Source: MFD01275-c22 sp963705885 (GTDB lineage Bacteria; Actinomycetota; Actinomycetes; JACCUZ01). Taken from it: a stretch of 64,000 nt of DNA. Below are positions 11,617 to 19,219 of this stretch, in pieces (the first letter of the stretch is position 1; each line of letters opens with the position of its first letter). The translations under genes and the position numbers were made by a program. Location: contig OY970120.1 in the NCBI GenBank assembly GCA_963705885.1, positions 2,480,001 through 2,544,000 of the forward strand. The letters run 5' to 3'. Below the pieces are notes generated by a model. The model did no database searches. It was not told where the DNA came from and saw nothing but the letters and a program-made list of their open reading frames with translations.

Positions 11617-11700
11617 TCAGCCGCGCATACAGGCCGCGCTCGACACGTGACCGAAGTCGACGTGGAGCCGCGCCACGAGGCGCTCAGCGGTCGCTGCCAT
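11617..11700 (-). CDS. 27-aa leader peptide upstream of the sulfur assimilation operon
   Basis: A short ORF, ATG 11700 to TGA 11617, encoding a peptide with the pattern RLVARLHVDFGHVSSAACMR. The arrangement basic residue, LHVD, then SSA-x-C and Arg matches the class of short actinobacterial leader peptides found upstream of sulfur-metabolism operons (family recalled, not searched). It ends about 100 nt before sir on the same strand. A CACCGT hexamer ends 7 nt before its ATG, compatible with a leaderless start. By inference it senses cysteine or a related metabolite by ribosome stalling or attenuation; the single Cys codon lies near the end. Confidence 0.72.
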   Translation of the reverse strand: MAATAERLVARLHVDFGHVSSAACMRG

Positions 11701-11782
11701 GTCCGGAACGGTGACAGGCCGTCTCACGTCCCGTCCAGACCGTCCCACCATCCGGACCTCACCCACCCGCGGTGATGTCGGG

Positions 11783-13414
11783 TCACGGGTCGGGGGTGGC
11801 CCGGCCGACGAGGGCGGCGGTGTCCGGCCCCGCCGGGAGGGTGCCGAACGCGAGACCGCCGCCGGAGCCGCCCGGCTCGCCGAGGCGCGAGGCGCAGAAC
11901 GCGTCCACGACGTACGACGGGGCGTGCCGGGCCAGCAGCGACCCCTGCAGCACGAGCGCCATCAGCTCGACGAGCCGCCGCGCCCCCGCCTCGTCGGCAG
12001 CGGTCAGCTCCTTGCCCAGCCGGTCCAGCGCCGCGTCCAGCCGCCGGTCGGCCCCGCGCCCGGCCTCGCACTCGGCGACGAAGGCCTCGACGGCCGCCGG
12101 CTCCCGGCCCAGCGCCCGCAGGACGTCGAGCGCGTTGACGTTGCCGGAGCCCTCCCAGATCGAGTTCAGCGGCGCCTCGCGGTACAGCCGAGGCATCCCG
12201 CTCTCCTCGACGTAGCCGTTGCCGCCGAGGCACTCGAGCGCCTCCCCGACGAGGGCCGGCGTCCGCTTGCAGACCCAGTACTTGCCGACCGCCACGCCGA
12301 GCCGGCGCAGGTCGCGCTCGCCGGTGTCGACGGCGTGCGCGAGCCGCATCGCGAGCAGCGTCGCGGCCTCGGACTCGACCGCGAGGTCGGCCAGCACGTT
12401 GCGCATCAGCGGCTTGTCGGCCAGCGGGCCGCCGAACGCCGACCGGTGACGCGCGTGGTGCGTGGCCTGCGCGACCGCCTGGCGCATGAGGGCCGTGGAG
12501 CCCAGCACGCAGTCCAGTCGGGTCGCCGACACCATCTCGATGATGGTCGCGACCCCGCGCCCCTCGTCGCCGAGCCGGCGCGCCCAGGTGCCGTCGAGCT
12601 CGATCTCCGACGACGCGTTGGACCGGTTGCCCAGCTTGTCCTTGAGCCGCTGGATGCGGAAGGTGTTGCGCGAGCCGTCGGGCAGCACCCGGGGCACCGC
12701 GAAGCAGGTCAGCCCGCCCGGCGCCTGCGCCAGCACCAGGAACAGGTCGCACATCGGCGCCGAGCAGAACCACTTGTGTCCCGTGAGCGCGTACGTCCCG
12801 TCCTGCGCCAGCGGCTCGGCCCGGGTCGTGTTGGCGCGGACGTCGGACCCGCCCTGCTTCTCGGTCATGCCCATGCCGGCGAGCAGCCCCGGCTTCGTCC
12901 CCGGCTCCAGCAGCCCGGGGACGTACGACCGGGCCGTCAGGCCCGGCTCCCACTCCGCGGCCAGCGCCGGGTCGACCCGCAGGGCGGGGACCGCTGCGTA
13001 CGTCATCGACACCGGGCAGCCGTGCCCGGTCTCGACCTGCGACCACACGACGAAGCCGGCCGCCCGCCGCAGGTGCGCCCCGGGGCCGGCGCCGGCGCCC
13101 CAGGGCGTGCCGTGCAGGCCCGCCTCGACCGCCACCGTCATCAGCTCGTGCCACGACGGGTGGAAGTCGACCTCGTCGACCCGGTGGCCGTAGCGGTCGT
13201 GCGTGCGCAGCACCGGCGGGTGCGCGTTGGCCTCGGTGCCCCAGCGCTGGGCCTGCTCGGACCCGGCCCGCCGGCCGAGCGGGGACAGGTCCGTGACGAG
13301 GTCCTCGCGGCCGTACGCCCCCAGGGCTCCCACCAGCGCGCGGTCGGTGCCGAGGACGTCGTAGCCGACGAGCGGGGGCGGCTGGTTCGTCACCTCGTGG
13401 GTCGCAGCGCTCAC
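11783..13414 (-). CDS. AidB-like acyl-CoA dehydrogenase
   Basis: 543 aa, an FAD flavoprotein of the AidB branch, about 150 residues longer than ordinary acyl-CoA dehydrogenases. GMTEKQGGSDVRANTTRAEP, HGCPVSMTYAAVPALR, GHKWFCSAPMCDLFLVLAQA and ECLGGNGYVEESGMPRLYRE are characteristic. AidB in E. coli responds to alkylation and binds DNA. Here the enzyme could instead oxidise a branched acyl-CoA. The start GTG at 13414 is 7 nt after a TACGGT hexamer on the minus strand, as expected for a leaderless message. It is transcribed divergently from the YihY gene, with only 18 bp between their starts. Confidence 0.88.
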   Translation of the reverse strand: MSAATHEVTNQPPPLVGYDVLGTDRALVGALGAYGREDLVTDLSPLGRRAGSEQAQRWGTEANAHPPVLRTHDRYGHRVDEVDFHPSWHELMTVAVEAGLHGTPWGAGAGPGAHLRRAAGFVVWSQVETGHGCPVSMTYAAVPALRVDPALAAEWEPGLTARSYVPGLLEPGTKPGLLAGMGMTEKQGGSDVRANTTRAEPLAQDGTYALTGHKWFCSAPMCDLFLVLAQAPGGLTCFAVPRVLPDGSRNTFRIQRLKDKLGNRSNASSEIELDGTWARRLGDEGRGVATIIEMVSATRLDCVLGSTALMRQAVAQATHHARHRSAFGGPLADKPLMRNVLADLAVESEAATLLAMRLAHAVDTGERDLRRLGVAVGKYWVCKRTPALVGEALECLGGNGYVEESGMPRLYREAPLNSIWEGSGNVNALDVLRALGREPAAVEAFVAECEAGRGADRRLDAALDRLGKELTAADEAGARRLVELMALVLQGSLLARHAPSYVVDAFCASRLGEPGGSGGGLAFGTLPAGPDTAALVGRATPDP

Positions 13415-13432
13415 GTGGCCTACCGTAGAGCC
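13415..13432. promoter_or_regulatory. Bidirectional promoter with overlapping -10 elements
   Basis: Only 18 bp separate two divergent GTG starts. On the plus strand TACCGT (13421-13426) lies 6 nt before GTG 13433. On the minus strand TACGGT (13427-13422) lies 7 nt before GTG 13414. The two hexamers share five base pairs in the near-symmetric CTACCGTAG. Both genes would then be leaderless and compete for the same polymerase site. Confidence 0.6.
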
Positions 13433-14482
13433 GTGGCCGCGCCGACCGTCGGGGACGAGCTGTCGCGGCCCCGGGCCCGGCACGGCCTCGGCGTGCTCTG
13501 GCGGCTGACCAAGGAGACGACGGCCAACTGCTTCCGCTACCGGGTGACCGGGCTGGCGGCCGAGGCCGGGTTCTTCGCGCTGCTCTCGCTGCCGCCGCTG
13601 GTCCTGGGGCTCGTCGGGTCGATCAGCTACGTCGACCGGTGGATCGGCAAGGACGTCGTCACCGAGGTCCAGGAGCGCGTCCTGGACGGCTCGCGAGAGA
13701 TCTTCACCGCCGAGGTCGTCAACGACGTCATCGAGAAGACGCTGCGCGACGTCTTCGCGGGGGAGCGGTTCGACCTCATCTCGATCGGGTTCCTCATCGC
13801 GCTGTGGTCGGGGTCACGCGCGCTCAACGTCTTCATCGACACCTGCTCGATCATGTACGGGCTCGGCGGCGTCCGGGGCATCATCCGCACCCGGGCGCTC
13901 TCGTTCAGCCTCTACATCGTGGTGCTGCTCATCGGGGCGGTCGTCATCCCGCTCGTGCTGGCGGGGCCGACGCTGCTGGGCGAGGTCCTGCCCGAGCAGG
14001 TCGGCTTCCTGAACTCGCTGTACTGGCCGGTCGCCTCGCTGCTCTCGGTGATCTCGCTCACCTCGCTCTACCACATCAGCGTCCCCGCCCGGACGCCGTG
14101 GTACCGCGACCTCCCGGGCGCCCTGCTGACCCTCGCCATCTGGTTCCTGGGCAGCTTCGCGGTGCGCTGGATCATCGGCATCTCGGTCGGTGGCGCCTCC
14201 ATCTACGGTCCGCTCGCGACGCCGATCGTGCTGCTCATCTGGCTCTACGTCATCTCGATCGCTGTCCTCATCGGCGCCGCCCTCAACGCCGCCGTCGAGA
14301 AGGAGTGGCCGGCGCGGGAGATCACCGAGGCCCGGGAACGGCGCCGGCGGGCCACCTCCGGCCCCAAGCCGCACCCCGGCATGGAGACCGGCGAGCTGGA
14401 GCTGCCGCCCAACCGCACCCCCGGCGCCACCCTCGGCGAGCCGGCCCGAAAATCGGTCGCGCCGGTCAGCAAGCGCCGCTAG
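13433..14482 (+). CDS. YihY/BrkB-family inner membrane protein
   Basis: 349 aa with about six hydrophobic segments. The N-terminal TANCFRYRVTGLAAEAGFFA, then LLSLPPLVLGLVGSISYV, and later IGFLIALWSGSRALNVFID are hallmarks of the YihY/BrkB family (formerly mis-named RNase BN). The last about 60 residues are a charged, Pro-rich cytoplasmic tail. Its function is not established; family members are linked to envelope integrity and virulence. GTG 13433 is preceded by a TACCGT hexamer at 6 nt, so the message is probably leaderless. Confidence 0.88.
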   Translation: MAAPTVGDELSRPRARHGLGVLWRLTKETTANCFRYRVTGLAAEAGFFALLSLPPLVLGLVGSISYVDRWIGKDVVTEVQERVLDGSREIFTAEVVNDVIEKTLRDVFAGERFDLISIGFLIALWSGSRALNVFIDTCSIMYGLGGVRGIIRTRALSFSLYIVVLLIGAVVIPLVLAGPTLLGEVLPEQVGFLNSLYWPVASLLSVISLTSLYHISVPARTPWYRDLPGALLTLAIWFLGSFAVRWIIGISVGGASIYGPLATPIVLLIWLYVISIAVLIGAALNAAVEKEWPAREITEARERRRRATSGPKPHPGMETGELELPPNRTPGATLGEPARKSVAPVSKRR

Positions 14483-14538
14483 CGTCGCCCGCGACAGGTC
14501 GGCCCGGTCCCGCGGACCCCGAGCAGAAGGAGGACGTC

Positions 14539-14583
14539 ATGCCTGCCCGCGTCGTCGCACGACTCCTCCCCGGTGCCCGCTGA
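14539..14583 (+). CDS. 14-codon ORF with a strong ribosome binding site upstream of rsgA
   Basis: ATG 14539 to TGA 14581-14583 encodes MPARVVARLLPGAR. An unusually good Shine-Dalgarno, AGAAGGAGG (14525-14533), stands 5 nt before the ATG, which is stronger than any site in front of rsgA itself. Its stop lies in the loop of an inverted repeat GGTGCCC (14572-14578) / GGGCACC (14596-14602). A TCCTCCT stretch (14605-14611), 16 nt before the rsgA start, is complementary to the Shine-Dalgarno. By inference it is a regulatory leader controlling rsgA translation. It could also be a chance ORF. Confidence 0.5.
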   Translation: MPARVVARLLPGAR

Positions 14584-14626
14584 CCGCACAACGCAGGGCA
14601 CCTCTCCTCCTCGAAGGGTGCTCACG

Positions 14627-15694
14627 TTGACCACGACCGACCTCACCCGCCTCGGCTGGGACGACCAGCGCGCGGCGGACTTCGCGGACTTCTCCGCCGA
14701 CCACGTCCCCGCCCGCATCAGCCGCGTCGACCGGGGTGCCTGCGACGCACTCGGCGCCGACGGCCCGCTGCGCCTCACCTTCTCCGGCGCCCTGCTGGCC
14801 GCCGGAGCCGCCGACCCAGTCAGCACCCCGTGCGTCGGCGACTGGGTCGCTGCCCGCTCCTGGCCCGACGGCCGGGACACGACGGAGGCCGTCCTGCCCC
14901 GGCGTACGGCCTTCGTCCGGGCTGCCGTGAGCCCCGGCACCTCCCACGGCCAGGTGCTCGCCGCCAACGTCGACCTCGCGGTCGTCGTCGAGGGGCTGCA
15001 CCCCGAGCCGGACACGGGACGCATCGAGCGCTTCCTCGCGCTCGGCTGGGAGAGCGGTGCGACACCGCTGGTCGTCCTCACCAAGGCCGACCTCGTGCCC
15101 GACGCCGAGCAGGTCCGCGCCGACGTCGCGGCCGCCGCACCCGGGGTCGACGTCCTGGTCGTGAGCGCCCCGAGCGGCGCGGGCCTGGACACCCTGCGGA
15201 CGTACGTCCACGAGGGCCGCACCCTCGCCCTGCTCGGCCCCTCGGGCTCGGGCAAGTCGACGCTGACCAACGCGCTGGCCGGGGCGAGCCTGATGGCGAC
15301 GCGGGAGCTGCGCGCCGACGGCAAGGGCCGCCACACGACCGCGCACCGCGAGCTGGTGCTGCTGCCCGGCGGCGGCCTCGTCGTGGACACCCCGGGGCTG
15401 CGCAGCGTCGGCCTCATCGACGTGTCGGAGTCGCTGGACCTGGTGTTCGCCGACATCGAGGCGCTGGCCGGGTCGTGCCGGTTCGCCGACTGCGCCCACG
15501 ACACCGAGCCCGGATGCGCGGTGCGGGAGGCGCTGGACTCCGGCGAGCTGCCCGAGCGGCGCTGGGCGAGCTATCGCAAGCTGCAGCGGGAGGCGCGGTG
15601 GATGGCGATGCGTCACGACGCCCGCCTGCGGGCCGAGGAGCGAGCGCGGTGGAAGCGGATCCACAAGGAGCTGCGCCGCACGACCGGGAGATGA
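14627..15694 (+). CDS. rsgA: Ribosome small-subunit-dependent GTPase RsgA
   Basis: 355 aa, a circularly permuted GTPase that helps late 30S subunit maturation. Order: N-terminal OB-like domain, then LVVLTKADLV (G4), VVSAPSGAGLDTL (G5), the P-loop LLGPSGSGKSTLTNALAG (G1), KGRHTTAHRELVLL (G2) and VVDTPGLRSVGL (G3), and a C-terminal zinc motif CRFADCAHDTEPGCAVREAL. I use TTG 14627, giving LTTTDLTRLGWDD, because GAAGG lies upstream at workable distance. GTG 14618 and GTG 14573 are in-frame alternatives, the last overlapping the 14-codon leader ORF. Confidence 0.92.
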   Translation: MTTTDLTRLGWDDQRAADFADFSADHVPARISRVDRGACDALGADGPLRLTFSGALLAAGAADPVSTPCVGDWVAARSWPDGRDTTEAVLPRRTAFVRAAVSPGTSHGQVLAANVDLAVVVEGLHPEPDTGRIERFLALGWESGATPLVVLTKADLVPDAEQVRADVAAAAPGVDVLVVSAPSGAGLDTLRTYVHEGRTLALLGPSGSGKSTLTNALAGASLMATRELRADGKGRHTTAHRELVLLPGGGLVVDTPGLRSVGLIDVSESLDLVFADIEALAGSCRFADCAHDTEPGCAVREALDSGELPERRWASYRKLQREARWMAMRHDARLRAEERARWKRIHKELRRTTGR

Positions 15695-15703
15695 CGATGC
15701 GGG

Positions 15704-16297
15704 TCAGCGGAGCGACCCGGTGTCGTTCCACCGCAGCAGGACCGGAGTCTCGCGCTCCCAGCCGAGCACCGACACGGCCGCGGTCGAGAGCCGCAGGTGC
15801 GCGCCGAACGCCACCGGGCGGCCCACCCACCGCGCCCCGAGCACCCGGCTGAGGTGCCCGTGGCAGAAGGCGAGGACCGGGCCGCCGGCCGACCGGGCCG
15901 CGTCGACCACACGGTCGGCCCGGACCCGCACCTGCTCGGCGCTCTCGCCCCCGGCGGGCCCGTCGGCCCACACCGTCCAGCCGGGCCGGTCCTCGCGGAT
16001 CTCGGCCGTCGTGCGGCCCTCGTCGGCGCCGTAGTCCCACTCGACGAGGTCCTCGACGGTCTCGGCGTCGGGGAACCCGGCGAGGTCGGCCGTCCGGCGG
16101 GCCCGCAGCCGGGGGCTGGTCAGCACCCGGGCCCAGGCGAGGTCGGGAAGCCGCCGCGCGACCTCGCGGGCCGCCGCCTCCCCGGCCGTCGTGAGGTCGA
16201 CGTCGGTGCGGCCGGTGTGGCGGCCCGACGCGCTCCACTCCGTCTCGCCGTGACGCACCAGCCACAGCTCACCGGGCACCCGGGACGTCTCGGTCAC
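15704..16297 (-). CDS. Histidine phosphatase family protein (phosphoglycerate mutase-like)
   Basis: 197 aa. The catalytic motif LWLVRHGETEWSASGRHTGR is at the N-terminus, with the second catalytic His in LAFCHGHLSRVLGARW and the acid Glu region VEWDYGADEGRTTAEI. Members hydrolyse phosphate esters of sugars or small metabolites, or act as mutases; the substrate cannot be told here. GTG 16297 is preceded by TAGCGT at 6 nt, so the start is probably leaderless. It converges on rsgA with a 9-bp gap. Confidence 0.88.
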   Translation of the reverse strand: MTETSRVPGELWLVRHGETEWSASGRHTGRTDVDLTTAGEAAAREVARRLPDLAWARVLTSPRLRARRTADLAGFPDAETVEDLVEWDYGADEGRTTAEIREDRPGWTVWADGPAGGESAEQVRVRADRVVDAARSAGGPVLAFCHGHLSRVLGARWVGRPVAFGAHLRLSTAAVSVLGWERETPVLLRWNDTGSLR

Positions 16298-16346
16298 CCG
16301 GCCACGCTAGCCGGACCCTGTCGGTCACCCGACGCAGAATGGGCCC

Positions 16347-17900
16347 GTGCTGCTCGCTGACGTCGCCCTGGCCTCAGAACGGGTGGCCGCCACGACGAAG
16401 CGGTCGGAGAAGTCCGCGGCCGTGGCCGACTGCCTGCGCCGCGCGGAGCCCGACGAGGTGCCGGTGGTGGTGGCCTACCTGTCCGGAGAGCTCCGCCAGC
16501 GGCGTACGGGCGTGGGCTGGGCGTCCCTGCGCGACCTCCCGCCCCCGGCCGGCGTCCCGGAGCTCCGCGTGGGCGAGGTCGACGCCGCGCTCGAGGCGAT
16601 CGCGGCGCTGGCCGGGCCCGGGTCCCAGGCAGCGCGCGCCCGGCTGGTCCGGTCGCTGTTCGCCCGGGCGACCGAGGCCGAGCAGCGCCTGCTGGGCGGC
16701 CTGCTCACCGGCGAGCTGCGCCAGGGGGCGCTGGAGGGCGTGATGCTCGACGCCGTGTCCCGCGCGGCGGGGCTGCCGGCGGCGGACGTGCGGCGCGCGG
16801 CGATGCTGCGCGGCGCTCTCGGGCCCGTCGCCCGGGCGGCGCTGACCCGCGGTGCGGCCGGCCTCGCGGAGTTCCGGCTGCAGGTCGGCCGGCCCGTGCA
16901 GCCGATGCTCGCCTCGCCCGGCGACGACGTCGCGGGGGCGCTGCAACGGCTCGGCACCGCCGCACTGGAGTGGAAGCTCGACGGCGTGCGGGTGCAGGTG
17001 CACCGCGACGGCGACGCGGTGGCGGTGTTCACCCGCAGCCTCGAGGACATCACCGGCCGGGTGCCCGAGGTGGTCGAGGTCGCGCGGTCCCTGCCCGTCC
17101 GCCGCGTCGTCCTCGACGGCGAGGCGATCGCGCTGCGCCCCGACGGTCGGCCGCGGCCGTTCCAGGAGACGGGCAGCCGGGTCGGGTCACGGGTGGACGT
17201 GGCGGCCGCCCGCGCGGCGGCCCCCCTGTCGACGTACGCCTTCGACGTGCTCCACCTCGACGGTGACGACGTGCTCGGGCTGCCCGGCCGCGAGCGGTTC
17301 GAGGTGCTGGCTCGCGCGGTCCCCGAGGGCCTGCGGGTCCCGCGGCTGGTCACCGACGACCTCGGGCGGGCGAGCGCCTTCGTCGCCGACACGCTGGCCC
17401 GCGGGCACGAGGGCGTGGTGGCCAAGTCGCTCGACGCCCCCTACGACGCCGGGCGCCGTGGCGCCGGCTGGCTCAAGGTCAAGCCGCGGCACACCCTCGA
17501 CCTGGTCGTGCTGGCGGCCGAGTGGGGGCACGGGCGGCGGCGCGGCTGGCTGTCCAACCTGCACCTGGGCGCGCTCGACCCGGCGACGGGCGGCTTCGTG
17601 ATGCTCGGCAAGACCTTCAAGGGCCTCACCGACGCGATGCTCACCTGGCAGACCGAGCGGCTCCAGGAGCTCGCGGTCGACTCGGGGGACTGGGTCGTGC
17701 AGGTGCGGCCGGAGCTGGTCGTGGAGGTCGCCTTCGACGGTGTCCAGACCTCGCCGCGCTACCCGGGCGGGATGGCGCTGCGGTTCGCCCGGGTGCTGCG
17801 GCACCGGCCGGACAAGCGGGCGGCCGAGGCCGACACGGTCGAGACCGTCCGGGCGATCCACACATCGGCCGACCAGACGACCCACGCATCGGGCGGCTAG
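16347..17900 (+). CDS. ligB: ATP-dependent DNA ligase (LigB type)
   Basis: 517 aa. An N-terminal DNA-binding domain of about 180 residues is followed by the adenylation domain: the nucleophile Lys is about residue 210 in EWKLDGVRVQVH. DGEAIALRPDGRPRPFQ, YAFDVLHLDGDD, EGVVAKSLDAPYDAGRRG and WLKVKPRHTLDLVVLAAEWG are motifs III to V. A C-terminal OB domain follows. Size and order match mycobacterial LigB, a non-essential ligase beside NAD-dependent LigA; there is no polymerase or nuclease domain as in LigD. GTG 16347 lies 6 nt after CAGAAT, suggesting a leaderless transcript. Confidence 0.94.
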   Translation: MLLADVALASERVAATTKRSEKSAAVADCLRRAEPDEVPVVVAYLSGELRQRRTGVGWASLRDLPPPAGVPELRVGEVDAALEAIAALAGPGSQAARARLVRSLFARATEAEQRLLGGLLTGELRQGALEGVMLDAVSRAAGLPAADVRRAAMLRGALGPVARAALTRGAAGLAEFRLQVGRPVQPMLASPGDDVAGALQRLGTAALEWKLDGVRVQVHRDGDAVAVFTRSLEDITGRVPEVVEVARSLPVRRVVLDGEAIALRPDGRPRPFQETGSRVGSRVDVAAARAAAPLSTYAFDVLHLDGDDVLGLPGRERFEVLARAVPEGLRVPRLVTDDLGRASAFVADTLARGHEGVVAKSLDAPYDAGRRGAGWLKVKPRHTLDLVVLAAEWGHGRRRGWLSNLHLGALDPATGGFVMLGKTFKGLTDAMLTWQTERLQELAVDSGDWVVQVRPELVVEVAFDGVQTSPRYPGGMALRFARVLRHRPDKRAAEADTVETVRAIHTSADQTTHASGG

Positions 17901-17939
17901 CGGGTCAAGCAATCGTCAACTCGTGCCGATGACAAGGTC

Positions 17940-18158
17940 ATGAGCTTCGCGCCGCTGCTGTTCCCGTCCAACCACTGGATGGACCTCCTCGTGGCGGCCG
18001 ACTACGTCGGCGTCGCCTACGACGACCTGCTGCGCGCGGCCGAGACCGGCGACCTCGACGCCACCACGACCCACCCGCGACGGCCCGGCGACTGGATGGT
18101 CCGCATGGGCACCGTCGAGCACTGGGCGCGCTCGCACGCGGTACCGCTGTCCGCCTGA
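17940..18158 (+). CDS. Small excisionase-like helix-turn-helix protein
   Basis: 72 aa, ATG 17940. DLLVAADYVGVAYDDLLRAA, followed by DLDATTTHPRRPGDWMVRM and VEHWARSH, resembles the winged HTH_17/excisionase-like fold in which a helix-turn-helix is followed by a short wing and a closing W..A helix. It lies 39 bp after ligB on the same strand. No phage genes are nearby, so an excisionase role is unlikely. It could be a small regulator. The DNA-binding inference is moderate. Confidence 0.62.
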   Translation: MSFAPLLFPSNHWMDLLVAADYVGVAYDDLLRAAETGDLDATTTHPRRPGDWMVRMGTVEHWARSHAVPLSA

Positions 18159-18227
18159 CCCCGCGGCGCCGACGGCGCAGGACGCCTGACCGGGTCGGTC
18201 GCCGTCCGGAGGCATAGAGTCGGCGGT

Positions 18228-18335
18228 ATGTGGGCACGTGCACGGTCTGTGAGCAGCAGCGCCGTCGCCACCGCCACCTTGCTGGCCCTCGCCTACCTCC
18301 TGCTGAGGGCTGTCCCGCTCATCGTCAGCACCTGA
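18228..18335 (+). CDS. 35-aa single-span membrane microprotein
   Basis: ATG 18228 to TGA 18333-18335 encodes MWARARSVSSSAV, then the hydrophobic stretch ATLLALAYLLLRAVPLIV. A basic N-terminus precedes one helix of about 20 residues, a typical small membrane protein. There is no good ribosome binding site, but TAGAGT (18215-18220) ends exactly 7 nt before the ATG, the same spacing seen before hutH and hutU, so a leaderless gene is likely. No family is recognised. Confidence 0.5.
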   Translation: MWARARSVSSSAVATATLLALAYLLLRAVPLIVST

Positions 18336-18353
18336 CGGGCCCGCCGCCGGCGC

Positions 18354-18659
18354 TCAGGACGGCGGCGCGTCCACCGCGGGCTCGCGGCGGGTGAGGTCGA
18401 TGACCTCGAGCCCCGCCGGGCCGGTCGCGGCCTCGGCCTCCAGGCACCGCGGGCAGTGCGCGCCGTAGGCCCGGGGGAAGGTCAGCGACGGCCAGACGTG
18501 GAGCTGGTCGGCGGCCACCGGCCGCCCGCAGGACGTCGTGTCGGCGTGGCGACCCATCGCGTGCAGGAGCCCGCCCGGGATCTTCGGCCCAGGCGTCGCC
18601 GAGTAGCTCTCGTCGCGCAGCAGGCGACGGGAGTGCTCGCTCACGACGATCCTGGTCAC
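18354..18659 (-). CDS. Hypothetical protein with CxxC motif
   Basis: 101 aa, GTG 18659 with GGAGGA 5 nt upstream. The N-terminus (TRIVVSEHSRRLLRDESYS) is followed by TTSCGRPVAADQLHVWPSL and YGAHCPRCLEAEAA. One Cys, a His and a CxxC could bind a zinc ion. The C-terminus is acidic and Pro-rich. It converges with the 35-aa gene, 18 bp apart. I do not recognise the family and assign no function. Confidence 0.65.
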   Translation of the reverse strand: MTRIVVSEHSRRLLRDESYSATPGPKIPGGLLHAMGRHADTTSCGRPVAADQLHVWPSLTFPRAYGAHCPRCLEAEAATGPAGLEVIDLTRREPAVDAPPS

Positions 18660-18821
18660 CGATGTCCTCCGTCCCACGTCCCCGAGTGTGGATGATCGTC
18701 CCCCTCTGACGGGCTCCGGCACGCCGCGACGGCGGACAATCAGCCGTTCGGCGGATCCAGACCGGTGAGGGAGGCCCGAACCGGGCGCTCCGGACCGGAC
18801 AGCCATCGCCCGGGAACGCGT

Positions 18822-18847
18822 CAGGCCCCCTCCGGGGAGGGGGCCTG
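18822..18847 (-). terminator. Hairpin terminator of the tRNA cluster
   Basis: CAGGCCCCCTCC paired with GGAGGGGGCCTG around a 2-nt centre: a perfect 12-bp, very GC-rich stem beginning 6 nt after the 3' end of tRNA-Val. There is no U-tract, which is common for terminators in high-G+C actinobacteria. Confidence 0.75.
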
Positions 18848-18853
18848 CGGCGG

Positions 18854-18928
18854 TGGGCGATACAGGACTTGAACCTGTGACCTCTTCCGTGTCAAGGAAG
18901 CGCGCTAGCCAGACTGCGCCAATCGCCC
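18854..18928 (-). tRNA. tRNA-Val (GAC)
   Basis: The acceptor stem GGGCGAT pairs with ATCGCCC (discriminator A); the T-arm contains GGTTCAAGTCC. The anticodon loop TTGACAC gives anticodon GAC. It is the last of three tRNAs on the minus strand and is followed by a strong hairpin. Confidence 0.95.
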
Positions 18929-18946
18929 TAGCAGGTGGTGCACCCG

Positions 18947-19017
18947 AGGTGGAGACGGGATTTGAACCCGTGTAGACGGCTTTGCAGGCCGTTGCCTCGC
19001 CTCTCGGCCACTCCACC
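18947..19017 (-). tRNA. tRNA-Cys (GCA)
   Basis: 71 nt; acceptor GGTGGAG pairs with CTCCACC, with discriminator U as required for Cys identity. The anticodon loop CTGCAAA gives GCA, and the T-arm has GGTTCAAATCC. It lies between tRNA-Gly and tRNA-Val. Confidence 0.96.
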
Positions 19018-19047
19018 GAGCGAGACCTGGATGGCCCCGAGAAACCG

Positions 19048-19120
19048 AGCGGACGACGGGATTCGAACCCGCGACCCTCACCTTGGCAAGGTGATGCTCT
19101 ACCAACTGAGCCACGTCCGC
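19048..19120 (-). tRNA. tRNA-Gly (GCC)
   Basis: 73 nt; acceptor GCGGACG pairs with CGTCCGC. The anticodon loop TTGCCAA gives GCC, and the T-arm has GGTTCGAATCC. It is first in the Gly-Cys-Val cluster on the minus strand, divergent from hutH. Confidence 0.96.
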
Positions 19121-19219
19121 GCGACGGCGCGGCGACCGACCGGGCCACCGCAGCGTGCGGGCTAGACGATAGCCGATCGGTCCGAGCCGCACCAAAGCGG
19201 ACCGGCTAGGTTGCCCGCC

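Noticed and set aside
17940..18158. Excisionase of an integrated element near the tRNA cluster
   Set aside because: The HTH protein looks excisionase-like, but no integrase, attachment repeat or phage gene is present, and all tRNA genes are complete without a duplicated 3' end.
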